Source: Agrobacterium leguminum
Lineage (GTDB): Bacteria; Pseudomonadota; Alphaproteobacteria; Rhizobiales; Rhizobiaceae
DNA: 64,000 nucleotides
NCBI RefSeq assembly: GCF_015704895.1
Contig: NZ_JADQWB010000006.1
Location: 124,001 to 188,000, forward strand
Direction of reading: 5' to 3'
The notes below the pieces were generated by a model, which ran no database searches, was not told the DNA's origin, and was given only the letters and a program-made list of their open reading frames with translations. Numbering within the stretch: position 1 is the first letter of the stretch; every line of letters starts with the position of its first letter. The translations under genes and the position numbers were made by a program. This document shows positions 52,075 through 62,639 of this stretch, piece after piece.

Positions 52075-55050
52075 ATGACCAATCTTGGTGCTGCGCCGGT
52101 ATGGCCGATCGGTGGCGGTGAAACGGGTGAGCTTGTGCGCCGCTTCGACTGGTCGAAGACATCGCTCGGTCCTATTTGCGACTGGCCGCAAAATCTGAGG
52201 CAAAAAGCCAATTCCGTCGTCAACTCGCCCATTCCGCAGGTGCTGATGTGGGGCAGGGATCATGTGATGATCTATAATGACGGCTATGCGGAGATCGCCG
52301 GCAATTATCACCCGCAGGCGCTGGGCGGAACCGTACCCGGCATCTGGCCGGAAATATGGGACTGGAACAGCCGCATTCTCGAAGCCGGTTTTCGCGGTGA
52401 GGTCATGGCCTATCGCGACCAGCCGATGACGCTGATGCGGCATGGCCTGCCGGAGGAGGTGATCTTCGATCTGTTCTACACGCCGATCTACAATGAGGGC
52501 GGCACGGTAGACGGCGTTTTATGCACCGTGCTTGAAAATACCGATAAGGTGAAGGCCGTGGAGGCGCTGGAGCAGAGCCGCAAGGAACTGAGCCGGCTTA
52601 CCAATGCCCTGCCCATTCTGGTCGGATATGTCGACCGTGATTACGTTTATAAATTCGCCAATGACGGCTATCTGGAATGGTTCGGTCGCCGCGCCGAGGA
52701 GGTGATCGGCCGCAGCGTTCCCGAAATCGTCGGCGAGGCGTTTTTCGAGGCCCGCAGGGCCTATCTCGACCGCGCACTCAGCGGCGAGAAGATCGTTTCG
52801 GATACCGTGATCAGCAGACCGGACGGCAGCACGCGCGCCGCCGAAATCCGCTATGTTCCGCGTTACATTGCCGATGGCTCCATCGACGGCATCTATGTGC
52901 TGATTATCGATATCGAGGAGCGCAAGCGCTCGGAGCGGGAAATCCTCATCAGCAACAATCGTTTCCGTGCTGCGGTGAATGCCGTGCACGGTGTGCTGTG
53001 GACCAACAGCGCCGAAGGAATGATGCTGGGCGAACAACCCGCCTGGAGCGCTTTGACGGGTCAGACTCCGGAAGACTATCAGGGTTTTGGCTGGGCGGAT
53101 GCGGTCCATCCCGAGGACAGGCAGGGGTCTGTCGACAGCTGGAACAAAGCGGTCGCGGAAAAGTCGACCTATATCTGGGAACATCGGGTGCGCCGCCATG
53201 ACGGCGTCTACCGCACTTTTGCGATCCGTGGCGTACCGATTTTCGACAAGGCCGGCGCCATTGCCGAATGGGTCGGCGTCCATACGGATGTCACCGAACA
53301 GCGGCGGGCTGAAAACACCCTCAAGGAACATGCGAGCAATCTCGAGCGCGAAATTCGTCACCGCATCCGGGCGGAAGAGCAGCTTCGGCAATTGAACGAG
53401 AGCCTCGAGGCGCGTGTCGAGGCGGAAATGGCCGAGCGTCGCCAGACCGAAAAGGCGCTACAGCAGGCGCAGAAAATGGAATCCATCGGCCAGCTCACCG
53501 GCGGCGTGGCGCATGATTTCAACAATCTGCTACAGGTGATCGCCGGCAATCTGCAATTGCTGTCAAAGGATGTGATCGGCAATGAACGTGCGGAGCGGCG
53601 GCTGGAAAACGCGCTTGCCGGCGTTCATCGCGGCGCAAAGCTGGCCAGCCAGCTTCTGGCCTTCGGCCGCCGCCAGGCGCTGGAGCCGCGCGTCATCAAT
53701 ATCGCCCGTTTCGTAACCGGCATGGACGATCTGCTTCGCCGCTCGCTCGGCGAGGCGATCGAGGTGGAGGTCATCACCTCCGGTGGTCTCTGGAACACCT
53801 ATGCCGACCCCAACCAGGTGGAGAACGCTCTTCTCAATCTGGCCATCAATGCGCGCGACGCCATGGAAGGGCAGGGCAAGCTGACCATCGAGGTCGGAAA
53901 TGCGGTTCTTGACCGTGATTATGCCCGCAAGCACTCGGAAGTTTCGGCGGGGCAATATGTGATGCTCGCCGTCACCGATACGGGTTCGGGCATGTCGCCG
54001 GAGATTCTCGAAAAGGTCTTCGAGCCGTTCTTCTCGACAAAACCGGAAGGCAAGGGCACCGGCCTCGGGCTTTCGATGGTTTATGGTTTTGCGAAACAGT
54101 CCAGCGGCCATGTCAACATCTATAGCGAGGTGGGGCAGGGCACGACGGTGAAGATGTATCTGCCGCGCTCCGCCGCCGATGAGGACAGGGAAGTGGTGAT
54201 GCCGACCGGCCCCGTGGAGGGTGGCACGGAAACCATTCTTGTGGTGGAGGATGACGAGGAAGTGCGCAACACCGTCGTCGAGACCTTGAGCGATCTCGGC
54301 TACCGCGTGCTCACCGCCCGCGATGCGCAGGCCGGTTTGACGGTGGTGGAAAGCGGCATTCCGATCGATGTCATCTTCACCGACGTGGTGATGCCCGGAC
54401 CGTTGAAAAGCAGGGAAATGGCGCGCCGCGCGCAGGAACGGCTGCCCAATCTCGCCGTTCTCTTCACCTCGGGTTACACCGAAAACTCCATCGTGCATGG
54501 CGGCAAGCTGGATGCCGGGGTGGAGCTTCTCTCCAAACCCTATACGCGCGAAGCGCTGGCGCGGCGCATCCGCCACGTCATCGCCAACCGCAAACAGGTT
54601 TCGCTGTCGAGAGCGCGGCCGACATCGGCGCCGGGTTCTTCGAAACTTTCCGAACCGGTCAGGGCGGTCGAAAATCAAAACAGGTCCATACGCGTTCTTC
54701 TGGTCGAGGATGACGAGTTGATCCGGATGAATTCGACGGAGATGCTCTCGGAGAGCGGCTTTGCCGTCATCGAGGCCGGAAATGCGGCGCAGGCGCTGAA
54801 GGCTATCGAAGTGGATCAGATCGACGTGCTCGTCACCGACATCGGCCTGCCCGACATGAAGGGCGGCGAACTGGCGGTGGAGGCCCTGCGCCGCAAGCCG
54901 GGGCTTGCCATTGTGTTTGCGACGGGAGACAGCCATTTGCCGGAAGGAGCGCCGGCAAGCGCGGTTCTCTTGACCAAGCCCTATGACGAACAGCAGATCG
55001 TCTCCGCCGTTGAACAGGCCCATACGGGCAAGTCGGTGGCGGCCGAATAG
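52075..55050 (+). CDS. Hybrid sensor histidine kinase with PAS domains and two receivers
   Basis: 991 aa, no membrane span. An N-terminal PAS-like region ([34 protein letters not shown]) is followed by two further PAS/PAC units and a coiled coil (residues about 420-460). HisKA phospho-accepting His is in [12 protein letters not shown] near residue 480, then a full HATPase ([19 protein letters not shown]). Receiver 1 has Asp in FTDVVMPG near 768 and Lys in LLSKPYTRE near 820; receiver 2 has Asp in VTDIGLPD near 921 and Lys in LLTKPYDE near 966. There is no DNA-binding output, so it must signal through a partner. It is divergent from the quaternary-amine transporter. Confidence 0.93.
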   Translation: MTNLGAAPVWPIGGGETGELVRRFDWSKTSLGPICDWPQNLRQKANSVVNSPIPQVLMWGRDHVMIYNDGYAEIAGNYHPQALGGTVPGIWPEIWDWNSRILEAGFRGEVMAYRDQPMTLMRHGLPEEVIFDLFYTPIYNEGGTVDGVLCTVLENTDKVKAVEALEQSRKELSRLTNALPILVGYVDRDYVYKFANDGYLEWFGRRAEEVIGRSVPEIVGEAFFEARRAYLDRALSGEKIVSDTVISRPDGSTRAAEIRYVPRYIADGSIDGIYVLIIDIEERKRSEREILISNNRFRAAVNAVHGVLWTNSAEGMMLGEQPAWSALTGQTPEDYQGFGWADAVHPEDRQGSVDSWNKAVAEKSTYIWEHRVRRHDGVYRTFAIRGVPIFDKAGAIAEWVGVHTDVTEQRRAENTLKEHASNLEREIRHRIRAEEQLRQLNESLEARVEAEMAERRQTEKALQQAQKMESIGQLTGGVAHDFNNLLQVIAGNLQLLSKDVIGNERAERRLENALAGVHRGAKLASQLLAFGRRQALEPRVINIARFVTGMDDLLRRSLGEAIEVEVITSGGLWNTYADPNQVENALLNLAINARDAMEGQGKLTIEVGNAVLDRDYARKHSEVSAGQYVMLAVTDTGSGMSPEILEKVFEPFFSTKPEGKGTGLGLSMVYGFAKQSSGHVNIYSEVGQGTTVKMYLPRSAADEDREVVMPTGPVEGGTETILVVEDDEEVRNTVVETLSDLGYRVLTARDAQAGLTVVESGIPIDVIFTDVVMPGPLKSREMARRAQERLPNLAVLFTSGYTENSIVHGGKLDAGVELLSKPYTREALARRIRHVIANRKQVSLSRARPTSAPGSSKLSEPVRAVENQNRSIRVLLVEDDELIRMNSTEMLSESGFAVIEAGNAAQALKAIEVDQIDVLVTDIGLPDMKGGELAVEALRRKPGLAIVFATGDSHLPEGAPASAVLLTKPYDEQQIVSAVEQAHTGKSVAAE

Positions 55051-55066
55051 GCCGCCTTGCCTCCGT

Positions 55067-56011
55067 TCAGTAACCGCGGGCCATGTCGACCGTCTCCGGC
55101 AGCCCGCCCGTTTCCCGCCATGTGCGGACATTGCCGGCCACGATCCGGGCCGAACTTTCCCGGCTTGTCGGCGCGGAAATATGCGGCAGGACCGTAACTT
55201 TGGGGTGTTGCCAGAAGGCGGAAGCGGCGGGCAACGGCTCCTGCTCGAAGACATCGAGAACGGCGTGCGAAAGCCCGCCGGAATCAAGCGCCGCAATCAG
55301 GTCATCGGCGACGATGACCGCGCCGCGGGCGAAATTGATGAGTGCCGCCCCCGGTTTCATTGCGGCGAGACGGCCGGCATCGAGAAGACCGCGCGTCGCA
55401 TCGGTAAGCGGCACGAGGCAGACGAGAATGTCGCTCTTTTCCAGCAATGCCTGCAGCCCGTCATCGCCGGTCAACGTTTCCACGCCCTTTATCGCCTTGG
55501 CCGAGCGGCTCCAGCCTGCAACGTTGAAACCGGCATGGATAAGGCGCTCCGCCGCAGCCGTGCCGAGCGCTCCGAGGCCGAGGAGACCGACGGTCATCTC
55601 GCCGGGGTGGCGATAGTCCAGCTCCTGCCAGAGCGCCTTTTTTTGGTTTTCGCGATAGGCGGGCATGTCGCGTTGCAGGTAATAGGTCCATGCCAGCACG
55701 GCTTCGGCCATCACACGGGAAAGCTCCGGGTCCTTCAGCCGAACGATGGGGGCAGCCTTATCGCCCAGTTCCAGCACCAGCCGCTCGACACCCGCCCACA
55801 GGCTGTGGATCCATTTGAGGCCCGGAAGTGCCGCGATATCGGCCGGATCGGGATTGGCGACGATGGCGAAATCCACTGCCCGTCGCTGCTCGTCCGTCAA
55901 TTCGGAAAAGGAAAGGATTTCCTCCTGGGGCATGGCGGCGCGCAGCGCCTGTTTCCAGACGGCTTCCGTTTCCGCATTCATCCGTGAAACAAAGGCGATG
56001 GGTGATGGCAT
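55067..56011 (-). CDS. ghrA: Glyoxylate/hydroxypyruvate reductase A-like
   Basis: 314 aa NAD(P)-dependent D-2-hydroxyacid dehydrogenase. Nucleotide motif GLLGLGALGTAAAERLI near residue 143 and the catalytic triad regions INFARGAVIV (Arg), DVFEQEPLPA (Glu) and VLPHISAPT (His). GWSRSAKAI after the Rossmann turn suggests NADPH preference. It is the GhrA subgroup by length and by the ETGGLPETVDMARGY tail. No operon partners; a repeat separates it from exoP. Confidence 0.85.
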   Translation of the reverse strand: MPSPIAFVSRMNAETEAVWKQALRAAMPQEEILSFSELTDEQRRAVDFAIVANPDPADIAALPGLKWIHSLWAGVERLVLELGDKAAPIVRLKDPELSRVMAEAVLAWTYYLQRDMPAYRENQKKALWQELDYRHPGEMTVGLLGLGALGTAAAERLIHAGFNVAGWSRSAKAIKGVETLTGDDGLQALLEKSDILVCLVPLTDATRGLLDAGRLAAMKPGAALINFARGAVIVADDLIAALDSGGLSHAVLDVFEQEPLPAASAFWQHPKVTVLPHISAPTSRESSARIVAGNVRTWRETGGLPETVDMARGY

Positions 56012-56105
56012 GGGACTGATCCTGCTTGCGATTTTAGCTTCACGCCATCAATGCGCAATTTCGGCGGGCAATACCATGGGTGGAATGGGGGAATTTGTGA
56101 TTCTT

Positions 56106-56224
56106 CCGTCATGCCGGACTAGATCAAGCATCCAGCCGCCGCGCGTCTGCGCGGCGCCAAGACTTCTTTTCAGCCCAAGGACTTGGGCTGGCTGGACCCC
56201 GGCTCGGGGGCCGGGGTGACGGAG
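56106..56224. repeat. Dispersed inverted-repeat element
   Basis: About 119 bases between ghrA and exoP. The ends are inverted (CCGTCATGCCGGAC at left; GGCCGGGGTGACGGAG at right), and inside are three small stems, including CAGCCCAAG/CTTGGGCTG and CCCCGGC/GCCGGGG. The motif CATGCCGG...GCATCCAGC is familiar from rhizobial intergenic repeats. It is not a terminator alone. Confidence 0.7.
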
Positions 56225-56257
56225 TGTGGATGCAACCGGCCTGTTAAATCTTCACGA

Positions 56258-58606
56258 TCACGCGTCTTCCTTTACCGGCGGCTTCGCATCGCCGTAATAG
56301 GCCGAGAATTTCTCGTGATAATGTTCCGAACCGCCGGGGCCGGCATAACGCTGCAATTCCGTCATGTCGGTCTTGTTCAGCACGATGCCGAGCGTCTTGT
56401 TGGCGATCTGCGGTTCGTTGGCCATCAGGTTCTGCACCATCTGGATCGGCGTCTTGCCCCATTCGGTGACGAAGACGAAACCGTCCACCTGCGGCGCAAA
56501 GGCCTTGGCGTCGATGACGGGAACCACGGGTGCAAGGTCGACGATGATGTAATCGCAGGCCTCGCGGGCGGAGTCGATGAACTTGCGCATACCGGAGGAG
56601 GAGAGCAGCTCGCTCGAATGGGCGAACTGGTTGCTGGTGGAAACCGGCAGGATGCCCATTTTCGTGCGCGTATCCACCTTCACCGCCTGCGTCCACGGAA
56701 CTTCATCGAGCACGACTTCGACGAGGCCGGCGGATTGCCGTGTCGTCAGCATGCGGCTGAGGCCGGGATTGCGGATATCCGCATCCACGACCAGCGTGCG
56801 CTTGCCGGTGGAGGCGATCAGCCCGGCAAGATTGAGCGCCACAACCGACTTGCCTTCGTTCGGCAGGCAGGAAATCACGCCGATGACCCGGCACTGGCGT
56901 TCCTGAATGACGACATCCGCCGTCAGCTTCACGTTACGCAGCGTTTCCGCAAAGCTGGAGCGCGGGCTGTCGACGGCAAGGCGCAGCATTTTCTGGAACG
57001 AGACCTGTCCGCTTTCGTCAAGCGTCGCATTCTCGCCGCCGGGGGTGGCGGCGCTGTTGCCCGCCTTGGCGTTTTCCACGCCCCTTTCACCGATGAAGGG
57101 CAGGTAACCGAGAAAACGCATGCGCAGATTGTCACGCACATCATTGCCGGTGTGGAAGAAGCGATCCCGGAATTCGAGAAGCGCTGCGATACCGCCGCCG
57201 AGCATCAGGCCGAGAACGACCGAAAGCGCCATGGTCATGGTCTTTTTCGGGCTGGAAGGCGATGTCGGCAGGCCCGCTTCGGAGATGATGCGCGCCTTGG
57301 CGATGGGCAGCGACTGCTTCTGGGAAGCCTCCTCGAAGCGGCCGAGATAGGACTGGTAGAGGGTGCGCAGCGCCGTTGCCCGCTGCTCGAGTTCGCGCAG
57401 TTGGACCATGGTGATGTTGGCTTCGGAATTGCGGCCTGCCACCTTGTCGATATTGTCGCGCAGCGACTGAACGCGGGAATTGGCGACGTCGTATTCGTTC
57501 TTCAGGCTGCCGGTAAGCTGCTGCAGTTCCTGATAGATCTGCCGCGAAACCTCTTTCTTCTCGGCGTCCAGCGCGATCGCCTGCGGGTGATCGGCGCCGA
57601 ATTGCTGGACGATGCCCTGCTGTCGGTCGGAAATGGTGATGTAGCGTTTGCGCAGATCCTGAATGACCGAATTGTCGGTGTCACGGGCGGAAACGACGGC
57701 ATTGTCGACGGCCGCATCCGGTCCGCGGTCGATGATCGATTTATACTGGTTGTAACGGGCAGAGGCCGTCGCGGCATCGGCCTGCGCGGCGATCAGCTGG
57801 CCGTTCAGGTCGGCAAGCTGGCCTTCGGACATCAGCTCGCCGCGCGAGGAGACGATGTTGTTGTCCGATTTGAATTTCTGCACAGCCAGTTCAGCCGCCT
57901 GGGCGCGCTGGTTGAGGTCCGTCATGCGTTCCTGCAACCATACCGAGGCGCGCTCGCTGGCGTCGAAATTGGCGTTCAGCTGTTCGGTAAGGTAAGCTTG
58001 GGCATAGGTTTTGGCGATCTGCGCGGCAAGCTGGCGGTCGGTCGAGCGGGTGGAGATGGCGATGACCGAGCTGCGGCCGACGCGTTCCACCGTGAGCGAC
58101 TGCTGCAGAACGGCGGCGGCCTTTTCGCGGCGTCCGGCGCGGATTGCGGCTTCGGAAACCGGCGGATCGCCCGGCAGGACGAGATCGAGAATGCCGCGCA
58201 CGGAGGATTTGACGAGTTCGACCGGCGACATCGGCGGATTGACGATGGTGTCGTTCTCATCGAGCCTGGCCTTGTCGACCACCGTCAGCGCCATTTCCTT
58301 GGATTTCAAAATTTCAACGGCGCTGGCGATGCGGTTGTCGACGATCTGCGCGGCGGGTACCGGCGATTCCTCTTCCGCATAACGGGAAAGGCTTTCATCC
58401 AGGAGCACCTGCGTCATCGCGGTGTAAACGGGGGTCGCAAGCACCAGATAAAGGCCAGCCAGAACCACGGCGGCAATGACCGAAGCGGCAATGACATTGG
58501 CGCGACGCACCACGGCGGCCCACAGGCGGTCGAGGTCGATGAACGTGTCGGAATCCTTGCCGGACTCCGGAAAACCGATATTGGATTTAAAGGTCTTGTG
58601 GTGCAT
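56258..58606 (-). CDS. exoP: Succinoglycan chain-length/polymerisation protein ExoP (Wzc-like tyrosine kinase)
   Basis: 782 aa. TM1 is near residues 37-57 and TM2 near 455-477, with a large periplasmic Wzz-type domain and coiled coil between them. The cytoplasmic C-terminus is a BY-kinase: Walker A SCLPNEGKS near residue 585, Walker A' LVVDADIRNPG and DYIIVDLAPVVPV as the second Asp motif. Tyr residues near the end (RYAG, EHYHEKFSAYYG) are the likely autophosphorylation sites. It controls polymer length in the Wzy-type succinoglycan pathway. Last gene of exoKLAMONP. Confidence 0.94.
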   Translation of the reverse strand: MHHKTFKSNIGFPESGKDSDTFIDLDRLWAAVVRRANVIAASVIAAVVLAGLYLVLATPVYTAMTQVLLDESLSRYAEEESPVPAAQIVDNRIASAVEILKSKEMALTVVDKARLDENDTIVNPPMSPVELVKSSVRGILDLVLPGDPPVSEAAIRAGRREKAAAVLQQSLTVERVGRSSVIAISTRSTDRQLAAQIAKTYAQAYLTEQLNANFDASERASVWLQERMTDLNQRAQAAELAVQKFKSDNNIVSSRGELMSEGQLADLNGQLIAAQADAATASARYNQYKSIIDRGPDAAVDNAVVSARDTDNSVIQDLRKRYITISDRQQGIVQQFGADHPQAIALDAEKKEVSRQIYQELQQLTGSLKNEYDVANSRVQSLRDNIDKVAGRNSEANITMVQLRELEQRATALRTLYQSYLGRFEEASQKQSLPIAKARIISEAGLPTSPSSPKKTMTMALSVVLGLMLGGGIAALLEFRDRFFHTGNDVRDNLRMRFLGYLPFIGERGVENAKAGNSAATPGGENATLDESGQVSFQKMLRLAVDSPRSSFAETLRNVKLTADVVIQERQCRVIGVISCLPNEGKSVVALNLAGLIASTGKRTLVVDADIRNPGLSRMLTTRQSAGLVEVVLDEVPWTQAVKVDTRTKMGILPVSTSNQFAHSSELLSSSGMRKFIDSAREACDYIIVDLAPVVPVIDAKAFAPQVDGFVFVTEWGKTPIQMVQNLMANEPQIANKTLGIVLNKTDMTELQRYAGPGGSEHYHEKFSAYYGDAKPPVKEDA

Positions 58607-58714
58607 GGACCTACCTTGTGAATTAAAATGGTACGCGGGAAGCCGAACACATGCTCGCCTTCCCGCCTCCCGTTATTGGTGCGCCGGCCGCCTCCCCCGG
58701 CGGCGCGATTAAAG

Positions 58715-59620
58715 TCAGGCCGCCTGAACGCGGCTTTCGTGGTTTGCCACCAGTTCCTTCACCGAAGCGAGAACCTGGGCTTCCATGTCGGCGCGCATCA
58801 GCGAGAAGGCGACGTTGGCGGCGATGAAGCCCTGCTTGCTGCCGCAGTCGAAGGTGCGGCCGCTATATTTCTGCGCATGGAAAGACTGCTTTTCGGCAAG
58901 CCGCTTCATACCGTCGGTCAGCTGGATTTCATTGCCCGCGCCGCGTTCCTGCTTGGCGAGAATATCGAAGATTTCCGGCTGCAGGATGTAACGGCCGTTC
59001 AGGTAATAATTCGAAGGCGCCCGGGATGGTTCCGGCTTCTCGACCATTTCGGTGACGGCGAAGCCGTGATTGACCTTCTGGCCGACGCCGACGACGCCAT
59101 AGGACGAGACTTCTTCCGGCAGGCATTCCTCGACGCCGAGAATATTGCCGCCGACTTCATCGTAAAGCTCCATCAGCCCGGCGATGCAGCCGCGTGCGCC
59201 ATAGGAAACCATGTCAGGCAACAGCAGGGCGAAAGGCTCCTTGCCCACCAGTTCGCGCGCACACCAGACGGCGTGGCCGAGACCGAGCGGCACCTGCTGA
59301 CGCGTGTAGCTGACGGTGCCGGCAACCGGCAGCATCTTTTCAAGCTGCAGCACCTGCACGGTCTTGCCGGAGCGGGTGAGCGTGTTGATGAGTTCCGGCG
59401 CGCTGTCGAAATAGTCTTCGATGGCGGTCTTGTTGCGGCTCGTCACGAAAATAATGTGCTCGATGCCGGCCTGCATGGCCTCGTCAACGGCATATTGCAC
59501 GACCGGACGATCCACGATCGTCAGCATTTCCTTCGGCATCGCCTTGGTGGCGGGCAAAAACCGTGTGCCGTTGCCAGCTACGGGAATGACGGCTTTTCTG
59601 ACAGTTTTGTTCAGGTCCAT
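58715..59620 (-). CDS. exoN: UTP-glucose-1-phosphate uridylyltransferase ExoN
   Basis: 301 aa from the ATG at 59620 (AAGGAG six bases before); earlier in-frame codons at 59635 and 59638 lack a site. GalU nucleotidyltransferase: [20 protein letters not shown] near residue 10-30, [12 protein letters not shown] near 100 and [15 protein letters not shown] at the C-terminus. It supplies UDP-glucose. The place between exoO and exoP identifies it as ExoN; a separate galU elsewhere is likely. Confidence 0.93.
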   Translation of the reverse strand: MDLNKTVRKAVIPVAGNGTRFLPATKAMPKEMLTIVDRPVVQYAVDEAMQAGIEHIIFVTSRNKTAIEDYFDSAPELINTLTRSGKTVQVLQLEKMLPVAGTVSYTRQQVPLGLGHAVWCARELVGKEPFALLLPDMVSYGARGCIAGLMELYDEVGGNILGVEECLPEEVSSYGVVGVGQKVNHGFAVTEMVEKPEPSRAPSNYYLNGRYILQPEIFDILAKQERGAGNEIQLTDGMKRLAEKQSFHAQKYSGRTFDCGSKQGFIAANVAFSLMRADMEAQVLASVKELVANHESRVQAA

Positions 59621-59687
59621 CGCGTTCTCCTTCATCAAGGTTTGATCTGTCCCCAGTCCCCGCGCAGATTTCGTCCACGCGTCAATT

Positions 59688-60683
59688 TCACGAAATCTGT
59701 CTTTTCACCCCAGTATTCGCCGCGGGTGCAAACATGGCGTCCCGCAGCCTCCTCAGCCGCACCGCTATCGGCATTCTTAAGTGCCCCAGCACGGCAGGAT
59801 CCCTAATCGTGGTCTTCAAGGCGCCGAGTACCGAGCGGCTCTTGATGTTTTCCACCAATGTCAAAAAATTATGCGCCAGCCGCAGGCTGCGGGCTCTCGC
59901 CTGCTGCGCATCCATGGCGGCGGGCAGCAAAGTGTAATGGCTCAGGAATTCCTGATCCGCCCGCATCATCGCTTCGACGTGGTGCAGTTCGAGCACGCGC
60001 GAAATCGAGCCTTCGCGGATATTGTAGACATAACCCGGCTTCGGTTCGATGACGCAGAGACCGCCGGCAGCGAGCGCCGAGGCGAGCAGGATATAATCCT
60101 CGCCGATGCGGATATCCTCGCGAAAACGCAGTCCCTCACCATTGAGGAAATCGCGCCGGAACATCGGTTTCATGTAGCCGAAATTGAAGGTGGCGCGGAA
60201 AAGAATGTTGGAGGAAATGAAGTCCTCAAGCGTGAGAACCGGCCGTTCTTCCAGAAATTCTTCCGGAAACATCGTCTCCATTGGCCTGCCGTCGGTATAG
60301 ACGACATCGAGATTATCGACCGTAATCGCCGCATTGGCGGCTTCCGCCCGACACATCATGCAGGCGGAGCGCTCCGGGCGGATGACATCGTCGGAATCGA
60401 GCACGGCGATCCAGCGTCCGGTCGCGGCTTCGATACCGGCATTGCGTGCCCCGCCCGGACCGAGGTTTTCGGCAAGAGCAAGCAGGCGGACGCGCGGATC
60501 GATGATGGCGATAGCTTCCACGAGCGCAATGGTGTCATCGGCGGAGCGGTCGTCGACGACGATCACTTCCAGCGTTACACCCTGCTGGTCGAGTGCGCTT
60601 TGAATGGCGGCTTCAATCGTATCGGCGGCATTATAGGCGGCGATGACGAAGCTGATATCGGGCGGCGAGGCAAGGTTTTCCAT
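59688..60683 (-). CDS. exoO: Glycosyltransferase family 2, ExoO
   Basis: 331 aa. GT-A fold: [21 protein letters not shown] at the N-terminus, [12 protein letters not shown], and the metal-binding DSDD in [14 protein letters not shown] near residue 97. In S. meliloti ExoO adds a beta-1,6-linked glucose to the growing lipid-linked octasaccharide; the same is inferred here from position. It overlaps the exoM stop by one base. Confidence 0.9.
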   Translation of the reverse strand: MENLASPPDISFVIAAYNAADTIEAAIQSALDQQGVTLEVIVVDDRSADDTIALVEAIAIIDPRVRLLALAENLGPGGARNAGIEAATGRWIAVLDSDDVIRPERSACMMCRAEAANAAITVDNLDVVYTDGRPMETMFPEEFLEERPVLTLEDFISSNILFRATFNFGYMKPMFRRDFLNGEGLRFREDIRIGEDYILLASALAAGGLCVIEPKPGYVYNIREGSISRVLELHHVEAMMRADQEFLSHYTLLPAAMDAQQARARSLRLAHNFLTLVENIKSRSVLGALKTTIRDPAVLGHLRMPIAVRLRRLRDAMFAPAANTGVKRQIS

Positions 60684-61627
60684 CAGGTCGCCTCCACCGC
60701 GCCATACTGGCGGATTTCACGCACGCCGAAAGCGCCACTCATCGAGCCCATATGCAGTGCGCCACGCAGCGCATAACGGTTGCGGCGCACGGCGTTGAAA
60801 CCGTTCAAGGCGGCGAAGACGGCGCAATACAGCACTTTCGAACCTGCCTTCAGCACCTGCACCACGCGGCGTATACCGGGTTTCCTGTCCGCCAGCACGC
60901 GGCCATGGGTTTGGCCGGAGCGGAAGCGGCGTTTGGCAAGCCACATGAAGCTTGCGCGATTTTCCGGCACCGGTTCGGACAGCATGGCGTCTTCCGCAAA
61001 AACGATGCGGCCGCCAGCGGCGTGAAGATGCGAAAAGAAATGGGTGTCCTCACCGCCGCTCTGGCCGAGCGCCAGCGCGAAGCGCCGGCCCTTCACCGAG
61101 GGCGCATCCATCTTGAGCAATGTGTTGCAGGTATAGCCGGTGATGATCTCGCCATTGACCCAGACCGGAACTGTCGAGTGGAAATCGCCGCGTTTCATCC
61201 AGCCCGGCGCATTGTCCCGGTAAACCGCCGTTACGGGGCCGAGAACGGCTTCCGCACCGGTTTCATCGGCCTTTTCCAGAAGGGCAGCCAGCCAGTTCGG
61301 CGGGGCGGTCTCGTCATCATCGATGAAGGCCAGATAATCCGCCTTGCATTCCGACAGGCAGGCATTGCGGGCAATCGAAATATTCGATTTCGGGCAATGC
61401 ACATAGGTGATCTCGAAGGGGGCGGTTTCGCGCAGGCGATCGACGCTTGCCCTGGCGCTCGGCTCCTCGTCATTATCGGCAACAATCAGCCGAACTTTCA
61501 CGCCTTCCGGCACATCCAGCTCGAAGAGTGACAGAAGTGTGGCGATAAGTGCCGGGCGTCTGTAGGTGCAGATGCCGATATCGACGGTTTTCGAATCATC
61601 TGTGCGGGTGACGGTGTTGTCGGTCAT
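60683..61627 (-). CDS. exoM: Glycosyltransferase family 2, ExoM
   Basis: 314 aa from the ATG at 61627, overlapping the exoA stop (ATGA); the longer open reading frame upstream is not needed. GT-A features: DIGICTYRRPALIATLLSLF, RLIVADNDEEPS and FIDDDETAPPNWLAALL (the DDD motif near residue 95). C-terminal part has one hydrophobic segment (KVLYCAVFAALNGFNAV). In S. meliloti ExoM adds a beta-1,4-linked glucose; assignment is by order and length. Confidence 0.9.
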   Translation of the reverse strand: MTDNTVTRTDDSKTVDIGICTYRRPALIATLLSLFELDVPEGVKVRLIVADNDEEPSARASVDRLRETAPFEITYVHCPKSNISIARNACLSECKADYLAFIDDDETAPPNWLAALLEKADETGAEAVLGPVTAVYRDNAPGWMKRGDFHSTVPVWVNGEIITGYTCNTLLKMDAPSVKGRRFALALGQSGGEDTHFFSHLHAAGGRIVFAEDAMLSEPVPENRASFMWLAKRRFRSGQTHGRVLADRKPGIRRVVQVLKAGSKVLYCAVFAALNGFNAVRRNRYALRGALHMGSMSGAFGVREIRQYGAVEAT

Positions 61628-62622
61628 GAGACAGCCTTTCTTCCCCGGAATTTCAGGAGTTCCAGCCAGAAGCCGGTGGACCAGGCCAGATGCATCACCA
61701 TCGCCGAAAAGGCGGCGAGCGGGCCGTATGGGTTTTTCTGACCTATTGCCATCCACAAGCCATAACCCACACATGCGGCGATCCAGAGGCCGAGCGGAAT
61801 AAGTGCCGCCCAATGCACAAGCGACAGCAGCGCGAGGATGAAAACCGGCAGCACGGCGAGCGGGATCATCTGGCGGATTTTCGGGATAGAGCGATGTTTC
61901 AGCAGGTTCTTCGCCCGGCCGCGGCCATAGGCGAGATATTGCCTGAAGAGCGGCATGACGCTCGCACGCGGATAATAGGTCATGCGGGTCTTGTCGGTCA
62001 TCCAGATGCGGAAACCGGATTTGCGCAGGCGAAAATCCAGCTCGGCATCCTCATTATGGCTGAAGCTTTCATCATAACCGCCCACCGCATCAAAAGCGGC
62101 GATCCGCATCAGCGCGTGGTGGCCATGGTCGATCCAGTGGCCTTTCGCGCCTTCGCGGTGCTTGGAGCCGCCATTGCCGAGCTTGGAATTCTGGGCGATG
62201 GCCGTCGCCTTCTGGAACAGGCCGTGGCCGACCGTATCCATGGCGACGACGACGGAATCCGCGCCGGTGCGCTCGGCATCCTCGATCAGCCGCTGGCAAT
62301 AATCATCGGGATAATCGCCATGGGCGTCGATGCGGATGAGGTAGTCGAAATCCTCGCCGAAGGTGGCGACGGCAAGATTGATGCCGGCGCTCTGGATGCG
62401 CTTCGGATTGGCGAGAAGCGTCACGCGGTCATCCGCCGCCGCGAAGGCGGAAACGATATTGGGGGTTCCATCCGTGCTGCCGCCATCGGCAACCACGATG
62501 CGGAAAAGACGCCCCTGCATCGCGCCGGTGAATTTGACAAGCAGCCCCTCGATCGTCTTCGCCTCATTGAGGCAGGGAATGACGATCAGCGTTCTGATGC
62601 CGGAATGACCAAGACCTTCCAT
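61624..62622 (-). CDS. exoA: Glycosyltransferase family 2 with membrane C-terminus, ExoA
   Basis: 332 aa from the ATG at 62622 (AGGGGG about six bases before); a GTG at 62640 would add six residues. TLIVIPCLNEAKTIEGLLVK at the start, VVADGGSTDGTPNIV, IRIDAHGDYPDDYCQ, then two or three membrane spans (MIPLAVLPVFILALLSLVHW region and beyond). In S. meliloti ExoA adds the first beta-1,3-linked glucose; here inferred. Confidence 0.9.
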   Translation of the reverse strand: MEGLGHSGIRTLIVIPCLNEAKTIEGLLVKFTGAMQGRLFRIVVADGGSTDGTPNIVSAFAAADDRVTLLANPKRIQSAGINLAVATFGEDFDYLIRIDAHGDYPDDYCQRLIEDAERTGADSVVVAMDTVGHGLFQKATAIAQNSKLGNGGSKHREGAKGHWIDHGHHALMRIAAFDAVGGYDESFSHNEDAELDFRLRKSGFRIWMTDKTRMTYYPRASVMPLFRQYLAYGRGRAKNLLKHRSIPKIRQMIPLAVLPVFILALLSLVHWAALIPLGLWIAACVGYGLWMAIGQKNPYGPLAAFSAMVMHLAWSTGFWLELLKFRGRKAVS

Positions 62623-62639
62623 GATTTGCCCCCTACGCA

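Noticed and set aside
51711-52232. N-terminal extension of the quaternary-amine binding protein by 174 codons
   Set aside because: The extension lacks a signal, while the ATG at 51710 begins a clean Sec signal. The upstream part overlaps the hybrid kinase gene.
56183-58621. 812-codon open frame on the plus strand
   Set aside because: Antisense to exoP. No motif, His/Gly/Asp-rich composition typical of shadow frames.
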